Assembly (NCBI RefSeq): GCF_030209375.1
Contig: NZ_JARVSC010000003.1
Coordinates: 806,001 to 870,000 of the forward strand
Reading direction: 5' to 3'
From: Plantibacter sp. ME-Dv--P-122b
GTDB taxonomy: Bacteria; Actinomycetota; Actinomycetes; Actinomycetales; Microbacteriaceae
DNA: 64,000 nt
Below, piece by piece: positions 33,104-40,988 of the stretch. Within the stretch, counting starts at the first letter, position 1; every line of letters begins with the position of its first letter. A program made the translations under genes and the position numbers. The notes under the pieces were generated by a model. The model worked only from the letters and a program-made list of their open reading frames with translations. It ran no database searches and was not told the DNA's origin.

Positions 33104-33828
33104 CCGGCGACGCGGACATCTCGGTGCCGGCGCGAGCACTCGGTGATCCCGCTCGCGGACGGATCGTGACGGCTCTGCTCGGTGGCCGTGCCATCCCCGC
33201 CGGGGAGCTCGCCCACGCTGCCGGTGTCTCGGCCTCCACCGCCAGTGAGCATCTCCGGGTGCTCCTCGACGCAGGCGTCGTCACGGTCGATCGGGTAGGC
33301 CGGAACCGCTTCTTCCGTCTGACGAACGACGAGGTCGCCCGTGCGGTGGAGGCGCTCCAGGCCATCGCCCCTCGCACGGTCGTGCAGTCCTTCCGACAGC
33401 ACCGCGCCTCGGAGGAGCTCCGGGAGGCGCGGACCTGCTACGACCATCTCGCCGGAGATCTCGGCCTACGCGTCACGGACCTGCTCGTCCACGCAAGCAT
33501 CCTCTCGAGCATCCGCACCGCGGCGACGGAGAACGCCCCGTCACCATTCCCGGCCGGCCCCGTTGTGGAATCGCTCCGTCTACATCCTGGTTCTGGTCCA
33601 CGGCCGTGGTCACGGGGATGCCTGGACTGGACCGGGCGCCGCGCTCACGTCGCCGGCCAGGTTGGAGCTCAAATCTTGGAGGCGATGGAAACGCAGCAGT
33701 GGATCACCCGTCGCCCCGACTCGCGGGCCGTCCGCCTCACGGATCGCGGTGCGCTGGGGCTCAGCAACTTGGAGACGACCGTCGGCGGCCGCGGGGCGAA
33801 GCTAGGCTTGGTTGATGAGCTCCGATGA
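33100..33828 (+). CDS. ArsR family transcriptional regulator with C-terminal extension
   Basis: A 242-residue protein. The winged helix (AGELAHAAGVSASTASEHLR and VGRNRFFRLTNDEVARAVEA) covers about residues 30-90. The second half ends with RGCLDWTGRRAHVAGQVGA and RRPDSRAVRLTDRG, a tail found in longer ArsR-type repressors. The extra-long form suggests metal-independent sensing. GTG start overlaps the previous stop by four bases. The last 14 bases overlap the trehalose phosphatase gene, whose promoter (TAGGCT) lies inside this gene. Confidence 0.85.
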   Translation: MTGDADISVPARALGDPARGRIVTALLGGRAIPAGELAHAAGVSASTASEHLRVLLDAGVVTVDRVGRNRFFRLTNDEVARAVEALQAIAPRTVVQSFRQHRASEELREARTCYDHLAGDLGLRVTDLLVHASILSSIRTAATENAPSPFPAGPVVESLRLHPGSGPRPWSRGCLDWTGRRAHVAGQVGAQILEAMETQQWITRRPDSRAVRLTDRGALGLSNLETTVGGRGAKLGLVDELR

Positions 33829-34591
33829 CGAAGTGATTCAAGCCATCACCGCTGGTTCGGATGCAGGACTCGTGATGGATTTCGACGGTGTCCTCTCCCC
33901 GATCACGGACGAACCGGCCCTCAGCGAGTTGCTGCCTGGCACGGCGCAGACGCTCGAGAGCTCGGCTGGGAAGCTCTCCACGGTCGCGCTCCTCTCGGGG
34001 CGCCCGGTGAGCTTCCTCGCCGAACGCGCCACGATCCCCGGCGTCGACCTCTACGGTTCGTACGGTCTCGAACGTCTCACCGACGGCGGCATCGACGTCG
34101 TGCCCGAAGCCCAGGAGTGGACGGCCGCTGTTCAAGCCGCGACACGCGAACTCCACCGAGAACTCGACAGCATCGACGGTATCGACGTCGAAGAGAAGTC
34201 CCTCGCTGTCGCGGTCCACTGGCGCCGTGCACTCGACCGCGCGGCTGCCGAGCAATTGGTGGAGCCGCTCGTCGAGCGCGTCATCGACGAGTTCGGTCTC
34301 AGGCGGGAACCCGGCAAATGCGTCGAAGAGCTGCGGATGCCCTTGGATGAGGACAAAGGCACGGCGCTGCACAGGATCATCCGGGCTGATGGCTTGGGTG
34401 TCGTCGCATACGCCGGTGACGACCGTGGGGACCTGCCTGCGTTCCGGGTGGCGCTGGCCAGCGGCGGGTATGCACTCGTCGTCGACGGCCCCGATGCTGC
34501 GGAGGAGGTCGTTTCGGTGGCCGGAGTCCACTTCTCAGGTCCCGGCGAGTTCCAGCAGTGGCTCCAGCAACTCAACGACGCTCTGGGATGA
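33815..34591 (+). CDS. otsB: trehalose-6-phosphate phosphatase
   Basis: A 258-residue HAD phosphatase. LVMDFDGVLSPI at residues 19-30 is motif I (DxDGT/V), LLSGRPVSFLA is motif II, and AYAGDDRGDLPAF the last acidic motif with DD. SYGLERLTDGG and AVHWRRA fit the OtsB cap. It dephosphorylates trehalose-6-phosphate to trehalose. No otsA is visible; the window's main trehalose route is treXYZ. The ATG at 33815 follows TAGGCT (33803-33808) by six bases, so it has its own leaderless promoter inside the ArsR gene. Confidence 0.88.
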   Translation: MSSDDEVIQAITAGSDAGLVMDFDGVLSPITDEPALSELLPGTAQTLESSAGKLSTVALLSGRPVSFLAERATIPGVDLYGSYGLERLTDGGIDVVPEAQEWTAAVQAATRELHRELDSIDGIDVEEKSLAVAVHWRRALDRAAAEQLVEPLVERVIDEFGLRREPGKCVEELRMPLDEDKGTALHRIIRADGLGVVAYAGDDRGDLPAFRVALASGGYALVVDGPDAAEEVVSVAGVHFSGPGEFQQWLQQLNDALG

Positions 34592-34702
34592 TCGGATCGC
34601 TCTGAGAACCAGTAGCCTCGATGACATCCTCGCCGCGTGGGCGGGCACGCTCAGTGCACGCACGCACGCACGGCAGGGCGGCATCACACCAGGGGGAAAC
34701 GC

Positions 34703-35170
34703 ATGAATCACTCGTCCGTGCGATGCATCGCCGTCGTGTCTGCAGTCGTCGTCCTCGGCGTGAGCATTGCCGGCTGTACCTCATCGTCGTCGCCTGAGCA
34801 GACCGCCGTGGCAGGCGGATCCGGCTCGGCAGTCGCGGCAGCTACGACCTGCGGCGCTGTGTCCGTCATCTTCGCGAACCTCCAGAGCGCAGACTCGGAC
34901 TTCATGGCCGGCCGCATCACGGAGGCAGAATGGGTTGCCATGACCAACCTGGCCAAGACGGATCTCGACGGCATACGCAGGTTCCGCGATTGGGGTCTCC
35001 AGGACGAGCTCAGTGGACTGACCGACTACATGACGACTCATGAGGCGCTGCCGTCTGGCGCACAGTTCGACTCGACAACCGATGAGTTCGGTGGGCTCCA
35101 GAACGACGTGCGAGACGCCTGCGAAGCCAACGGCTCGCCGGTCACGACGTTCGCAACCTCGGGCGGTTGA
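34703..35170 (+). CDS. secreted lipoprotein of unknown function
   Basis: A 155-residue protein with a lipoprotein signal: a hydrophobic stretch and the lipobox SIAGC ending at about residue 25, then a Ser-rich linker. The mature part has two Cys (in TTCGAVS and DACEAN) that may form a disulfide, and is otherwise mostly helical and acidic. No family is recognised. AGGGGG lies eight bases before the ATG. A GCAC tandem run lies just upstream (34655-34673). Confidence 0.75.
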   Translation: MNHSSVRCIAVVSAVVVLGVSIAGCTSSSSPEQTAVAGGSGSAVAAATTCGAVSVIFANLQSADSDFMAGRITEAEWVAMTNLAKTDLDGIRRFRDWGLQDELSGLTDYMTTHEALPSGAQFDSTTDEFGGLQNDVRDACEANGSPVTTFATSGG

Positions 35171-35192
35171 GTGCTCTCACGCCGACGACGAT

Positions 35193-35321
35193 GTGACTCC
35201 GACCTTGTGGAGCGTCGTCCCGGGCTATCACATCTCTGAGGATGGGCGAGTTCGTTCAGCCCATGGCGAGGGGAATCGAATGGTGCCGGCGGGCATTCAG
35301 TCGCCTCGATCGAGCCAATGA
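35193..35321 (+). pseudogene. NUMOD4-like remnant of an HNH-type endonuclease gene
   Basis: A 42-codon stretch reads LWSVVPGYHISEDGRVRS, the pattern of NUMOD4 modules (W-x-x-V-P-G-Y ... S-x-x-G-R-V-R-S) that head HNH homing or phage endonucleases. It stops after IQSPRSSQ and no HNH domain follows in any frame, so it looks like a decayed N-terminus. A small intact gene is an alternative. Confidence 0.35.
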
Positions 35322-35397
35322 TGTGCACGGGGCGCCGCTGACCAGCTTCAAGCGCTACTCGCAGTCGTGCGCGATTCAGCGAACGCCACAGCAAAAA

Positions 35398-35431
35398 AGA
35401 GAAGCACCGGAGAAATCTCCGGTGCTTCTCT
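35398..35431 (-). terminator. terminator of the tRNA-Thr/tRNA-Met transcript
   Basis: A 16-bp perfect stem (AGAGAAGCACCGGAGA and complement) with a two-base loop is followed on the minus strand by a T run (from AAAAAA at 35393-35398). A classic intrinsic terminator 16 bases after tRNA-Met. Confidence 0.9.
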
Positions 35432-35449
35432 CTGGAACAGCTGATCTGG

Positions 35450-35523
35450 TAGCAGGAGAGAGATTCGAACTCTCGACCTCACGATTATGAGTCGTGCGCT
35501 CTCACCAACTGAGCTACCCTGCC
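35450..35523 (-). tRNA. tRNA-Met(CAU), probably elongator
   Basis: 74 bases, acceptor GGCAGGG/TCCTGCT with G-U pairs at both ends, D arm GCTCAGTTGGTGAGAGC, anticodon loop CTCATAA with anticodon CAT, T arm GAGAG-TTCGAAT-CTCTC. CCA is encoded just after (35447-35449). The G1 and stable acceptor argue against initiator tRNA; tRNA-Ile2 is not fully excluded. Confidence 0.93.
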
Positions 35524-35565
35524 ACGTCTCTCCGTATGCCGGCGAGAGCAGTGACGGAGAGAACG

Positions 35566-35637
<72 letters not shown>

Positions 35638-35717
35638 GCGAACCAAACCGCTCACGCGGAAATGGCACCAGTAGAGACTAGCATCCCGCGAGGGGTGCTT
35701 CGTACACCGGATCAGGA

Positions 35718-36656
35718 TCAGTTCGCGGCGAAGGTGTCCGCGGCGTGGACGACCTTCTGCAGGTACGACGCGGCCCCGTTGTACGACCCGATCGCCGCGA
35801 TCCAATCGGCCTCGATGCGAAGGTCCCGGCCGCCGTGGCACAGGTAGTGCGCTGCGGCGAGCGCCGCGTCGTCGATCTGCTGCGGGTCCGCGACGCCGTC
35901 GCCGTTCCCGTCCGCTCCCCACCGCTGCCAGGTAGACGGGATGAACTGCATCGGCCCGACCGCATGATCCCATCTGGCGTCGCCGTCGAAGGCGCCGCGG
36001 TCCGTGTCGGTGACGGCATCGAACTCGGTGCCGGTGAGCGCCGGGCCGACGATGGGTGGAACGGCCCGCCCGGCGTCGTCGAGCGCACCGCCGAAGATCG
36101 TGCCGTGGCCGGACTCGACGCTGCCGAGCGCGGCCAGCGTGTTCCAAGCGATCCCGCAGCCCGGCTGCGTCTCCGCGACGGCGAGCGCCGCACCGGCGTA
36201 GGCGACCATCGCCCGCTCGGGGATGCCGAGGCGGAGCGCCGTGGCCGCCGACCAGGCACGGTCCACGCGGTCGGTGACGGCCGCCGGCGCTGTCCCGGCC
36301 GAGCCCGCGGCGGGGATGCCCGGTCCCTCGACGGCAGCATGTGGCGCGGTTCCGAGGGTCGAGTCCCGTGCTTCCGCTCGACTGACGAGCTCCGGTCCCC
36401 AGACGACCGCTGCCACGATGACGGCGAGACCGACGATCGCGACCGCCCCACCGGCGACGAGCCATCCCACACGGATGCCCGCCCGCCGGTTCCGGCGCGT
36501 CGGCGCGGCGGGGCGCCGGGAGCCGTTGCGCACGCTGGACGGTCGGGACCGCGGCTTCCGCGTCGAGCGGGTGGCGCTGGTCGTGCGTCGTCCGGGCGCA
36601 GCGGTCTTGCGCTGTGCGGGCCGACGCGCACCACTCCCCTTCGCCGATGTCCCCAC
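35718..36656 (-). CDS. membrane-anchored lytic transglycosylase
   Basis: A 312-residue protein. A very basic N-terminus of about 60 residues is cytoplasmic, a transmembrane helix follows (about residues 62-88), and then an extracellular lytic transglycosylase domain. AALGSVESGHGTIFGG has the catalytic Glu, and VGPMQFIPSTWQRWGADGNG and DPQQIDDAALAAAHYLC are the MltB-type blocks. It would cleave glycan strands. GTG at 36656 follows TACGGT (36663-36668) by six bases. It lies 80 bases upstream of tRNA-Thr, and a paralogue at 54035 likewise lies before tRNA-Tyr. Confidence 0.87.
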   Translation of the reverse strand: MGTSAKGSGARRPAQRKTAAPGRRTTSATRSTRKPRSRPSSVRNGSRRPAAPTRRNRRAGIRVGWLVAGGAVAIVGLAVIVAAVVWGPELVSRAEARDSTLGTAPHAAVEGPGIPAAGSAGTAPAAVTDRVDRAWSAATALRLGIPERAMVAYAGAALAVAETQPGCGIAWNTLAALGSVESGHGTIFGGALDDAGRAVPPIVGPALTGTEFDAVTDTDRGAFDGDARWDHAVGPMQFIPSTWQRWGADGNGDGVADPQQIDDAALAAAHYLCHGGRDLRIEADWIAAIGSYNGAASYLQKVVHAADTFAAN

Positions 36657-36701
36657 CGGTCCACCGTACCCGCGCGTCGGTCGGCGCCGTGCGCCGCAGG
36701 T

Positions 36702-37079
36702 TCAGTGCTCCGGCGCGGCCTTCGCAGCCTGCTTGGCCTGGCGCTTCGCCCGAAGGTCTTTCGCGACGGCGACGCCCTTCTTGGCGGCGGCGTTCGCCTT
36801 CGTGCTGGCCCGCTTCGCACCCTCGAACTCCGAAGCGAGGACGGCGAGCCCGCCGACGGCGATCAGTGCTCCCGGTCCGGGGAGCGGGATCAGGGCGACG
36901 CCGAGCGCCACCGTGCCACCGCCGACGACACCGACGCCCGCCCGGTACACCCGATTCGCGGTCGGATTCCGACGGATGATGCCGCGCGTCGTCCGGGCCG
37001 CCGATCCGGCGATGCCTCCCGCCTGCGCGGCGACGCGCTTCGCCGTACTGCGGGCCGAGCCGTCCGATTCCGTGGTCAT
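36702..37079 (-). CDS. PGPGW-motif transmembrane protein (TIGR02611-like)
   Basis: A 125-residue protein with a basic N-terminal arm, a hydrophobic hairpin at about residues 47-84 containing LIPLPGPGALIAVGGLAVL, and a Lys/Ala-rich tail (RAKRQAKQAAKAA). This is the PGPGW/TIGR02611 family of small membrane proteins, function unknown. ATG six bases after TAGAGT (37086-37091), so leaderless. Confidence 0.8.
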   Translation of the reverse strand: MTTESDGSARSTAKRVAAQAGGIAGSAARTTRGIIRRNPTANRVYRAGVGVVGGGTVALGVALIPLPGPGALIAVGGLAVLASEFEGAKRASTKANAAAKKGVAVAKDLRAKRQAKQAAKAAPEH

Positions 37080-37217
37080 GTCCCCACTCTAAGCAGGACG
37101 GACGGGTCGGTGGCCGGGAATCCGGTCCGAATCGACACCCGCGCGTCCGCCCTGGCGACACCGTGCTGGCCAGTCCACGAGCGGCGACAGGCCCCGTGAA
37201 TGGCCTAGGGTAGCGAC

Positions 37218-39002
37218 ATGGACTCCGCCCTCCCGACCACGTCGGCGACCGCAGCTCAGCACGCCTCCCCCGCAGGAGGCTCCACCCCCGGTTCGGAGTG
37301 GTGGCGCTCCGCCGTCATCTACCAGATCTACCCGCGATCCTTCGCGGACGCGAACGGCGACGGCCTCGGCGACCTGCCCGGGATCACCTCCCGCCTCGGC
37401 GCCCTGCAGGAGCTCGGCGTCGACGCCATCTGGCTGTCCCCCTTCATGACGAGCCCACAGAAGGACGCCGGCTACGACGTCGCCGACTACTGCGACGTCG
37501 ACCCCATCTTCGGCACGCTGGCCGACTTCGACGCGATGACCGCAGCCGCGCACGACGCCGGCATCCGCGTCATCGTCGACCTCGTCCCCAACCACTCCTC
37601 GAGCGCCCATCGCTGGTTCCAGGAGGCCCTCGCGGCCGGCCCCGGCTCGGCGGAGCGCGCCCGGTACATGTTCCGCGACGGCAAGGGCGAGCACGGCGAG
37701 ATCGCCCCCAACAACTGGGAGTCCGTCTTCGGCGGCCCGGCCTGGACGCGCGTCACCGAGGCCGACGGCACGCCTGGCCAGTGGTACCTGCACATCTTCG
37801 ACTCCTCGCAGCCCGACTTCGACTGGACGAACCCGTGGGTGCGCGAGCAGTTCCGCGACATCCTCCGGTTCTGGCTCGACCGCGGCGTCGACGGGTTCCG
37901 CGTCGACGTGGCGCACGGCATGATCAAGGCCGACGGCCTGCCCGACTACACCCCGCCGGCGGAGGGCGGCAGCATGGGTGGCGCCTCGGCAGGCGTCGCA
38001 CTCGAACCCGGCATCAGCACCGGGCCCGCCTCATGGCCGGAGACCGCGCCGTACTGGGGTCAGGACGGCGTGCACGAGATCTACCGCGACTGGCGCGAGC
38101 TCCTGGAGACGTACGACGGCGACCGCGTGCTCTGCGCCGAGGCCTGGGTCGACCCGCTCGACAAGATGGCCCTGTGGGTGCGCCCCGACGAGATGCAGCA
38201 GGCGTTCAACTTCCCGTACCTCGAGACCCCGTGGAACGCTGCGGATCTCAAGGCGGTCATCGGCGAGTCGCTGCGGGCGTTCGCGCAGGTCGGCGCTCCG
38301 AGCACCTGGGTGCTGTCCAACCACGACGTCGTCCGGCACGCGTCCCGCCTCGCGCTCACGGAGGAGAACCCGCAGGGCTACGGTGTCGGTCCGAACACCC
38401 CCGGCCAGCCGGACCGGGCCCTCGGGTTGCAGCGGGCCAGGGCGGCGACCGCCCTCATGCTGAGCCTGCCCGGTGGGGCGTACCTCTACCAGGGCGAGGA
38501 GCTCGGGCTCCCCGAGGTCATCGACCTGCCGGATGACGCCCGACAGGACCCGACGTGGTTCCGCACGAACCACGAACGGTACGGCCGCGACGGTTGCCGC
38601 GTGCCGATCCCGTGGGAGGCCGGCCACCCCGCGTACGGCTTCAACACGACCGGTGCGTCCTGGCTGCCGCAGCCCGACGACTGGAACGACTACTCGCGCG
38701 ACGCACAGGCCGGCATCCCCGGTTCGACGCTGGAGCTGTACCGAACGCTGCTCCGCCTGCGCCGCGAGCACACGCTGGGACTCGGTTCGATCGCCTGGAT
38801 CGAGGGGGCTCCCGACACCATCCTCGCGCTGACCAACGGCGCGGTCACGGTCGTCGCGAACACCGGTGCCGACGACATCGCCGTTCCCTCGTCGCTCGCG
38901 GACTCGGCCGTGCTCGTCGCGAGCGGACCCTTCGACGGCAGGACCATCCACGGCGACACGACGGTCTGGTTCACGACGCCCTCGACCCTGCCCGTCGCCT
39001 GA
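37218..39002 (+). CDS. alpha-glucosidase (GH13, oligo-1,6-glucosidase type)
   Basis: A 594-residue cytoplasmic GH13 enzyme. VIYQIYPRSFADANGDGLGD opens the barrel, VDLVPNHSS is region I, GFRVDVAHGM region II with the nucleophile Asp, CAEAWVD region III with the acid Glu, and LSNHDVVR region IV. It would hydrolyse alpha-glucosides such as maltose, isomaltose or sucrose. ATG six bases after TAGGGT (37206-37211). It converges on the treX-treY-treZ operon; the shared maltodextrin chemistry suggests linked physiology. Confidence 0.9.
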   Translation: MDSALPTTSATAAQHASPAGGSTPGSEWWRSAVIYQIYPRSFADANGDGLGDLPGITSRLGALQELGVDAIWLSPFMTSPQKDAGYDVADYCDVDPIFGTLADFDAMTAAAHDAGIRVIVDLVPNHSSSAHRWFQEALAAGPGSAERARYMFRDGKGEHGEIAPNNWESVFGGPAWTRVTEADGTPGQWYLHIFDSSQPDFDWTNPWVREQFRDILRFWLDRGVDGFRVDVAHGMIKADGLPDYTPPAEGGSMGGASAGVALEPGISTGPASWPETAPYWGQDGVHEIYRDWRELLETYDGDRVLCAEAWVDPLDKMALWVRPDEMQQAFNFPYLETPWNAADLKAVIGESLRAFAQVGAPSTWVLSNHDVVRHASRLALTEENPQGYGVGPNTPGQPDRALGLQRARAATALMLSLPGGAYLYQGEELGLPEVIDLPDDARQDPTWFRTNHERYGRDGCRVPIPWEAGHPAYGFNTTGASWLPQPDDWNDYSRDAQAGIPGSTLELYRTLLRLRREHTLGLGSIAWIEGAPDTILALTNGAVTVVANTGADDIAVPSSLADSAVLVASGPFDGRTIHGDTTVWFTTPSTLPVA

Positions 39003-39057
39003 GTCACTCCGCGGGCCGGTGTGCCAGCGCGGTGCGCCGACGTGACCGCGGCTGTTC

Positions 39058-39190
39058 GGTTCCGGCGCGGTGCGCTGACGTGAGCGCGCCGGAACCGGCC
39101 CCGCCGCGGGGCGTGCGCGTGAGCGCACCCCTCCGGAGGGGTGCGCTCACGGCGTAGACCCGCGCTCGGGTCAGCGCACCGCGCTGACCC
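39058..39190. repeat. cluster of three strong palindromes between convergent GH13 genes
   Basis: GGTTCCGGCGCG-N15-CGCGCCGGAACC (39058-39096), a gapless 34-bp palindrome centred on CCTCCGGAGG (39118-39151), and GGGTCAGCGC-ACC-GCGCTGACCC (39168-39190). A direct repeat of the type GCGCGGTGCGCYGACGTGASCGCG (39028 and 39066) overlaps the first. It probably terminates both convergent transcripts. Confidence 0.8.
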
Positions 39191-39203
39191 AAGGGCAGTG
39201 AGG

Positions 39204-40988
39204 TCAGTGGTGGAGGATCGCGACCGCGTGGGGACCGAGACGGAGTGATCCGTCCGTCGTGACGACCTCACCGAAGCTGTCGAGGAGCTCACCGACCCGC
39301 AGCGCGACCTCGACGGGTTCCATCCCGAAGTTCACCGCCAGGGTGGCCGAGCCACGACGCAGCAGGAACGAGCCGGTCGCCTCGTCGACGATCGCGGTCG
39401 TGTCGGCGAACGCCGGATCGGTGAACGCCGGGACCGTGCGTCGCAGCTCGATGACCCGGCGGTACCAGGTCAGCAGCGTCGCGTGCCGCCCTCCGGACCG
39501 CTCCGACCAGTCGAGCACTGACCGACGATAGGTCTCGGGATCCTGCGGGTCCGGCACGTCAGCCTCGTTCCAACCCATCCGCGCGAACTCGGCGATCCGG
39601 CCTTTCGCCGTCGCCTCACCGAGCTCGGGCTCCGGGTGCGAGGTGAAGAACTGCCAGGGCGTCGACGCGGCCCACTCCTCCCCCATGAACAGCATCGGGG
39701 TGAACGGTCCGAGCAGCGTGACGGCGGCGGCGATGGCGAGCTGCCCGTCGTCGAGGGTCGCAGCCAGCCGGTCGCCCGTCGCCCGGTTCCCGATCTGGTC
39801 GTGGTTCTGGTCGGAGACGACGAGCCGCCAGCTCGGCGTCCGTTCGAGGTCGATGCGGCGGCCGTGGTGGCGCTTGCGGAAGCTCGACCAGGTGCCGTTG
39901 TGGAAGAATCCCTCCTCCATGACCTTGCCGAGCGCACCGAGCGGCGCGAAGTCGGCGTAGTAGCCGGACACCTCACCGGTGAGCGCCACGTGCAGTGCGT
40001 GGTGGAAGTCGTCGCTCCACTGCGCGTCGAGACCGTACCCGCCCGCACCGCCGGGGCCCCGGGGTGTGATGAGCTTCGGGTCGTTCAGATCCGACTCGGC
40101 GATGAGCGTGAACGGCCGGTCGAGGTCGGCGCTGAGCGCATCCACCGCGGCATCGAGTTCCTCGAGGAGGTGGATCGCACGGGTGTCGTGCAGGGCGTGG
40201 ACGGCGTCGAGGCGCAGGCCGTCGACACCGTACTCCTCGAACCACAGCAGCGCGCTGTCGATGATGTATCGCCGCACCTCGTCGGAGTCCGGCCCGTCGA
40301 GGTTGAGACTGTCGCCCCAGGTGTTGCCGGCGCCGTCCGCGAGGTAGGGACCGAAGCGGGGCAGGACGTTGCCGGAGGGACCGAGGTGGTTGTACACGAC
40401 GTCCTGGATGACGGCGAGCCCGCGCTCGTGGCAGGCGGTGACGAAACGTCGGTAGCCGTCCGGTCCGCCGTAGGCCTCGTGGACCGCCGACCAGAAGACG
40501 CCGTCATAGCCCCAGTTCCAGACACCGTTGAACGCGTTGACCGGCAGGATCTCGACGGCGTCGACGCCAAGCTCGACCAGGTCGTCGAGGCGTTCGATCG
40601 CCCCGTCGAAGGTGGCCGCCTCGGTGAAGGTGCCGATGTGGAGCTCGTAGAGGACGGCGCCGATGAGGGAGCGACCCCGCCAGCCGGTCCCGTCGCATGG
40701 CACGGGGTCGGACGCGACGACGCGTGACGGGCCGTGGACACCCTCCGGTTGCCGACGCGAGCGCGGATCGGCGAACGGCCCCTCACCGTCGACGAGGTAG
40801 CGGTAGTCGCTGTCGACGACGGCGGCCCGCGGCTCGGCGCCGTCGAGCGCGATCCACCAACCGTCGGCGACGTCGCGGTCCATCGGGTGCTGCTCACCGT
40901 CCAGGACGAGGTCGACGCGCTGGGCCTCGGGTGCCCACACGCGGAACCCGTCGGCCGGACTCGTGGTGCTGGTCGTCATCGTGCTCAC
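39204..40988 (-). CDS. treZ: malto-oligosyltrehalose trehalohydrolase
   Basis: A 594-residue GH13 enzyme, normal TreZ size. The N-terminal carbohydrate module (FRVWAPEAQRVDLVLDGE) precedes the barrel, with GNVLPRFGPYL, DGLRLDAVHALHD (nucleophile region), LIAESDLNDP (acid) and VSDQNHDQIGNR. It releases trehalose from maltooligosyl-trehalose made by TreY. The GTG start overlaps the treY stop by four bases, so it is translated with it. Last gene of the treXYZ operon. Confidence 0.94.
   Translation of the reverse strand: MSTMTTSTTSPADGFRVWAPEAQRVDLVLDGEQHPMDRDVADGWWIALDGAEPRAAVVDSDYRYLVDGEGPFADPRSRRQPEGVHGPSRVVASDPVPCDGTGWRGRSLIGAVLYELHIGTFTEAATFDGAIERLDDLVELGVDAVEILPVNAFNGVWNWGYDGVFWSAVHEAYGGPDGYRRFVTACHERGLAVIQDVVYNHLGPSGNVLPRFGPYLADGAGNTWGDSLNLDGPDSDEVRRYIIDSALLWFEEYGVDGLRLDAVHALHDTRAIHLLEELDAAVDALSADLDRPFTLIAESDLNDPKLITPRGPGGAGGYGLDAQWSDDFHHALHVALTGEVSGYYADFAPLGALGKVMEEGFFHNGTWSSFRKRHHGRRIDLERTPSWRLVVSDQNHDQIGNRATGDRLAATLDDGQLAIAAAVTLLGPFTPMLFMGEEWAASTPWQFFTSHPEPELGEATAKGRIAEFARMGWNEADVPDPQDPETYRRSVLDWSERSGGRHATLLTWYRRVIELRRTVPAFTDPAFADTTAIVDEATGSFLLRRGSATLAVNFGMEPVEVALRVGELLDSFGEVVTTDGSLRLGPHAVAILHH

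Noticed and set aside
33100-33828. Frameshift in the ArsR gene, given its long second half
   Set aside because: The tail contains RGCLDWTGRRAHVAG and RRPDSRAVRLT, blocks found in long ArsR-type proteins, so the frame is right.
34655-34673. GCAC tandem run
   Set aside because: Only about four units in a non-coding space; too short to call a functional microsatellite.
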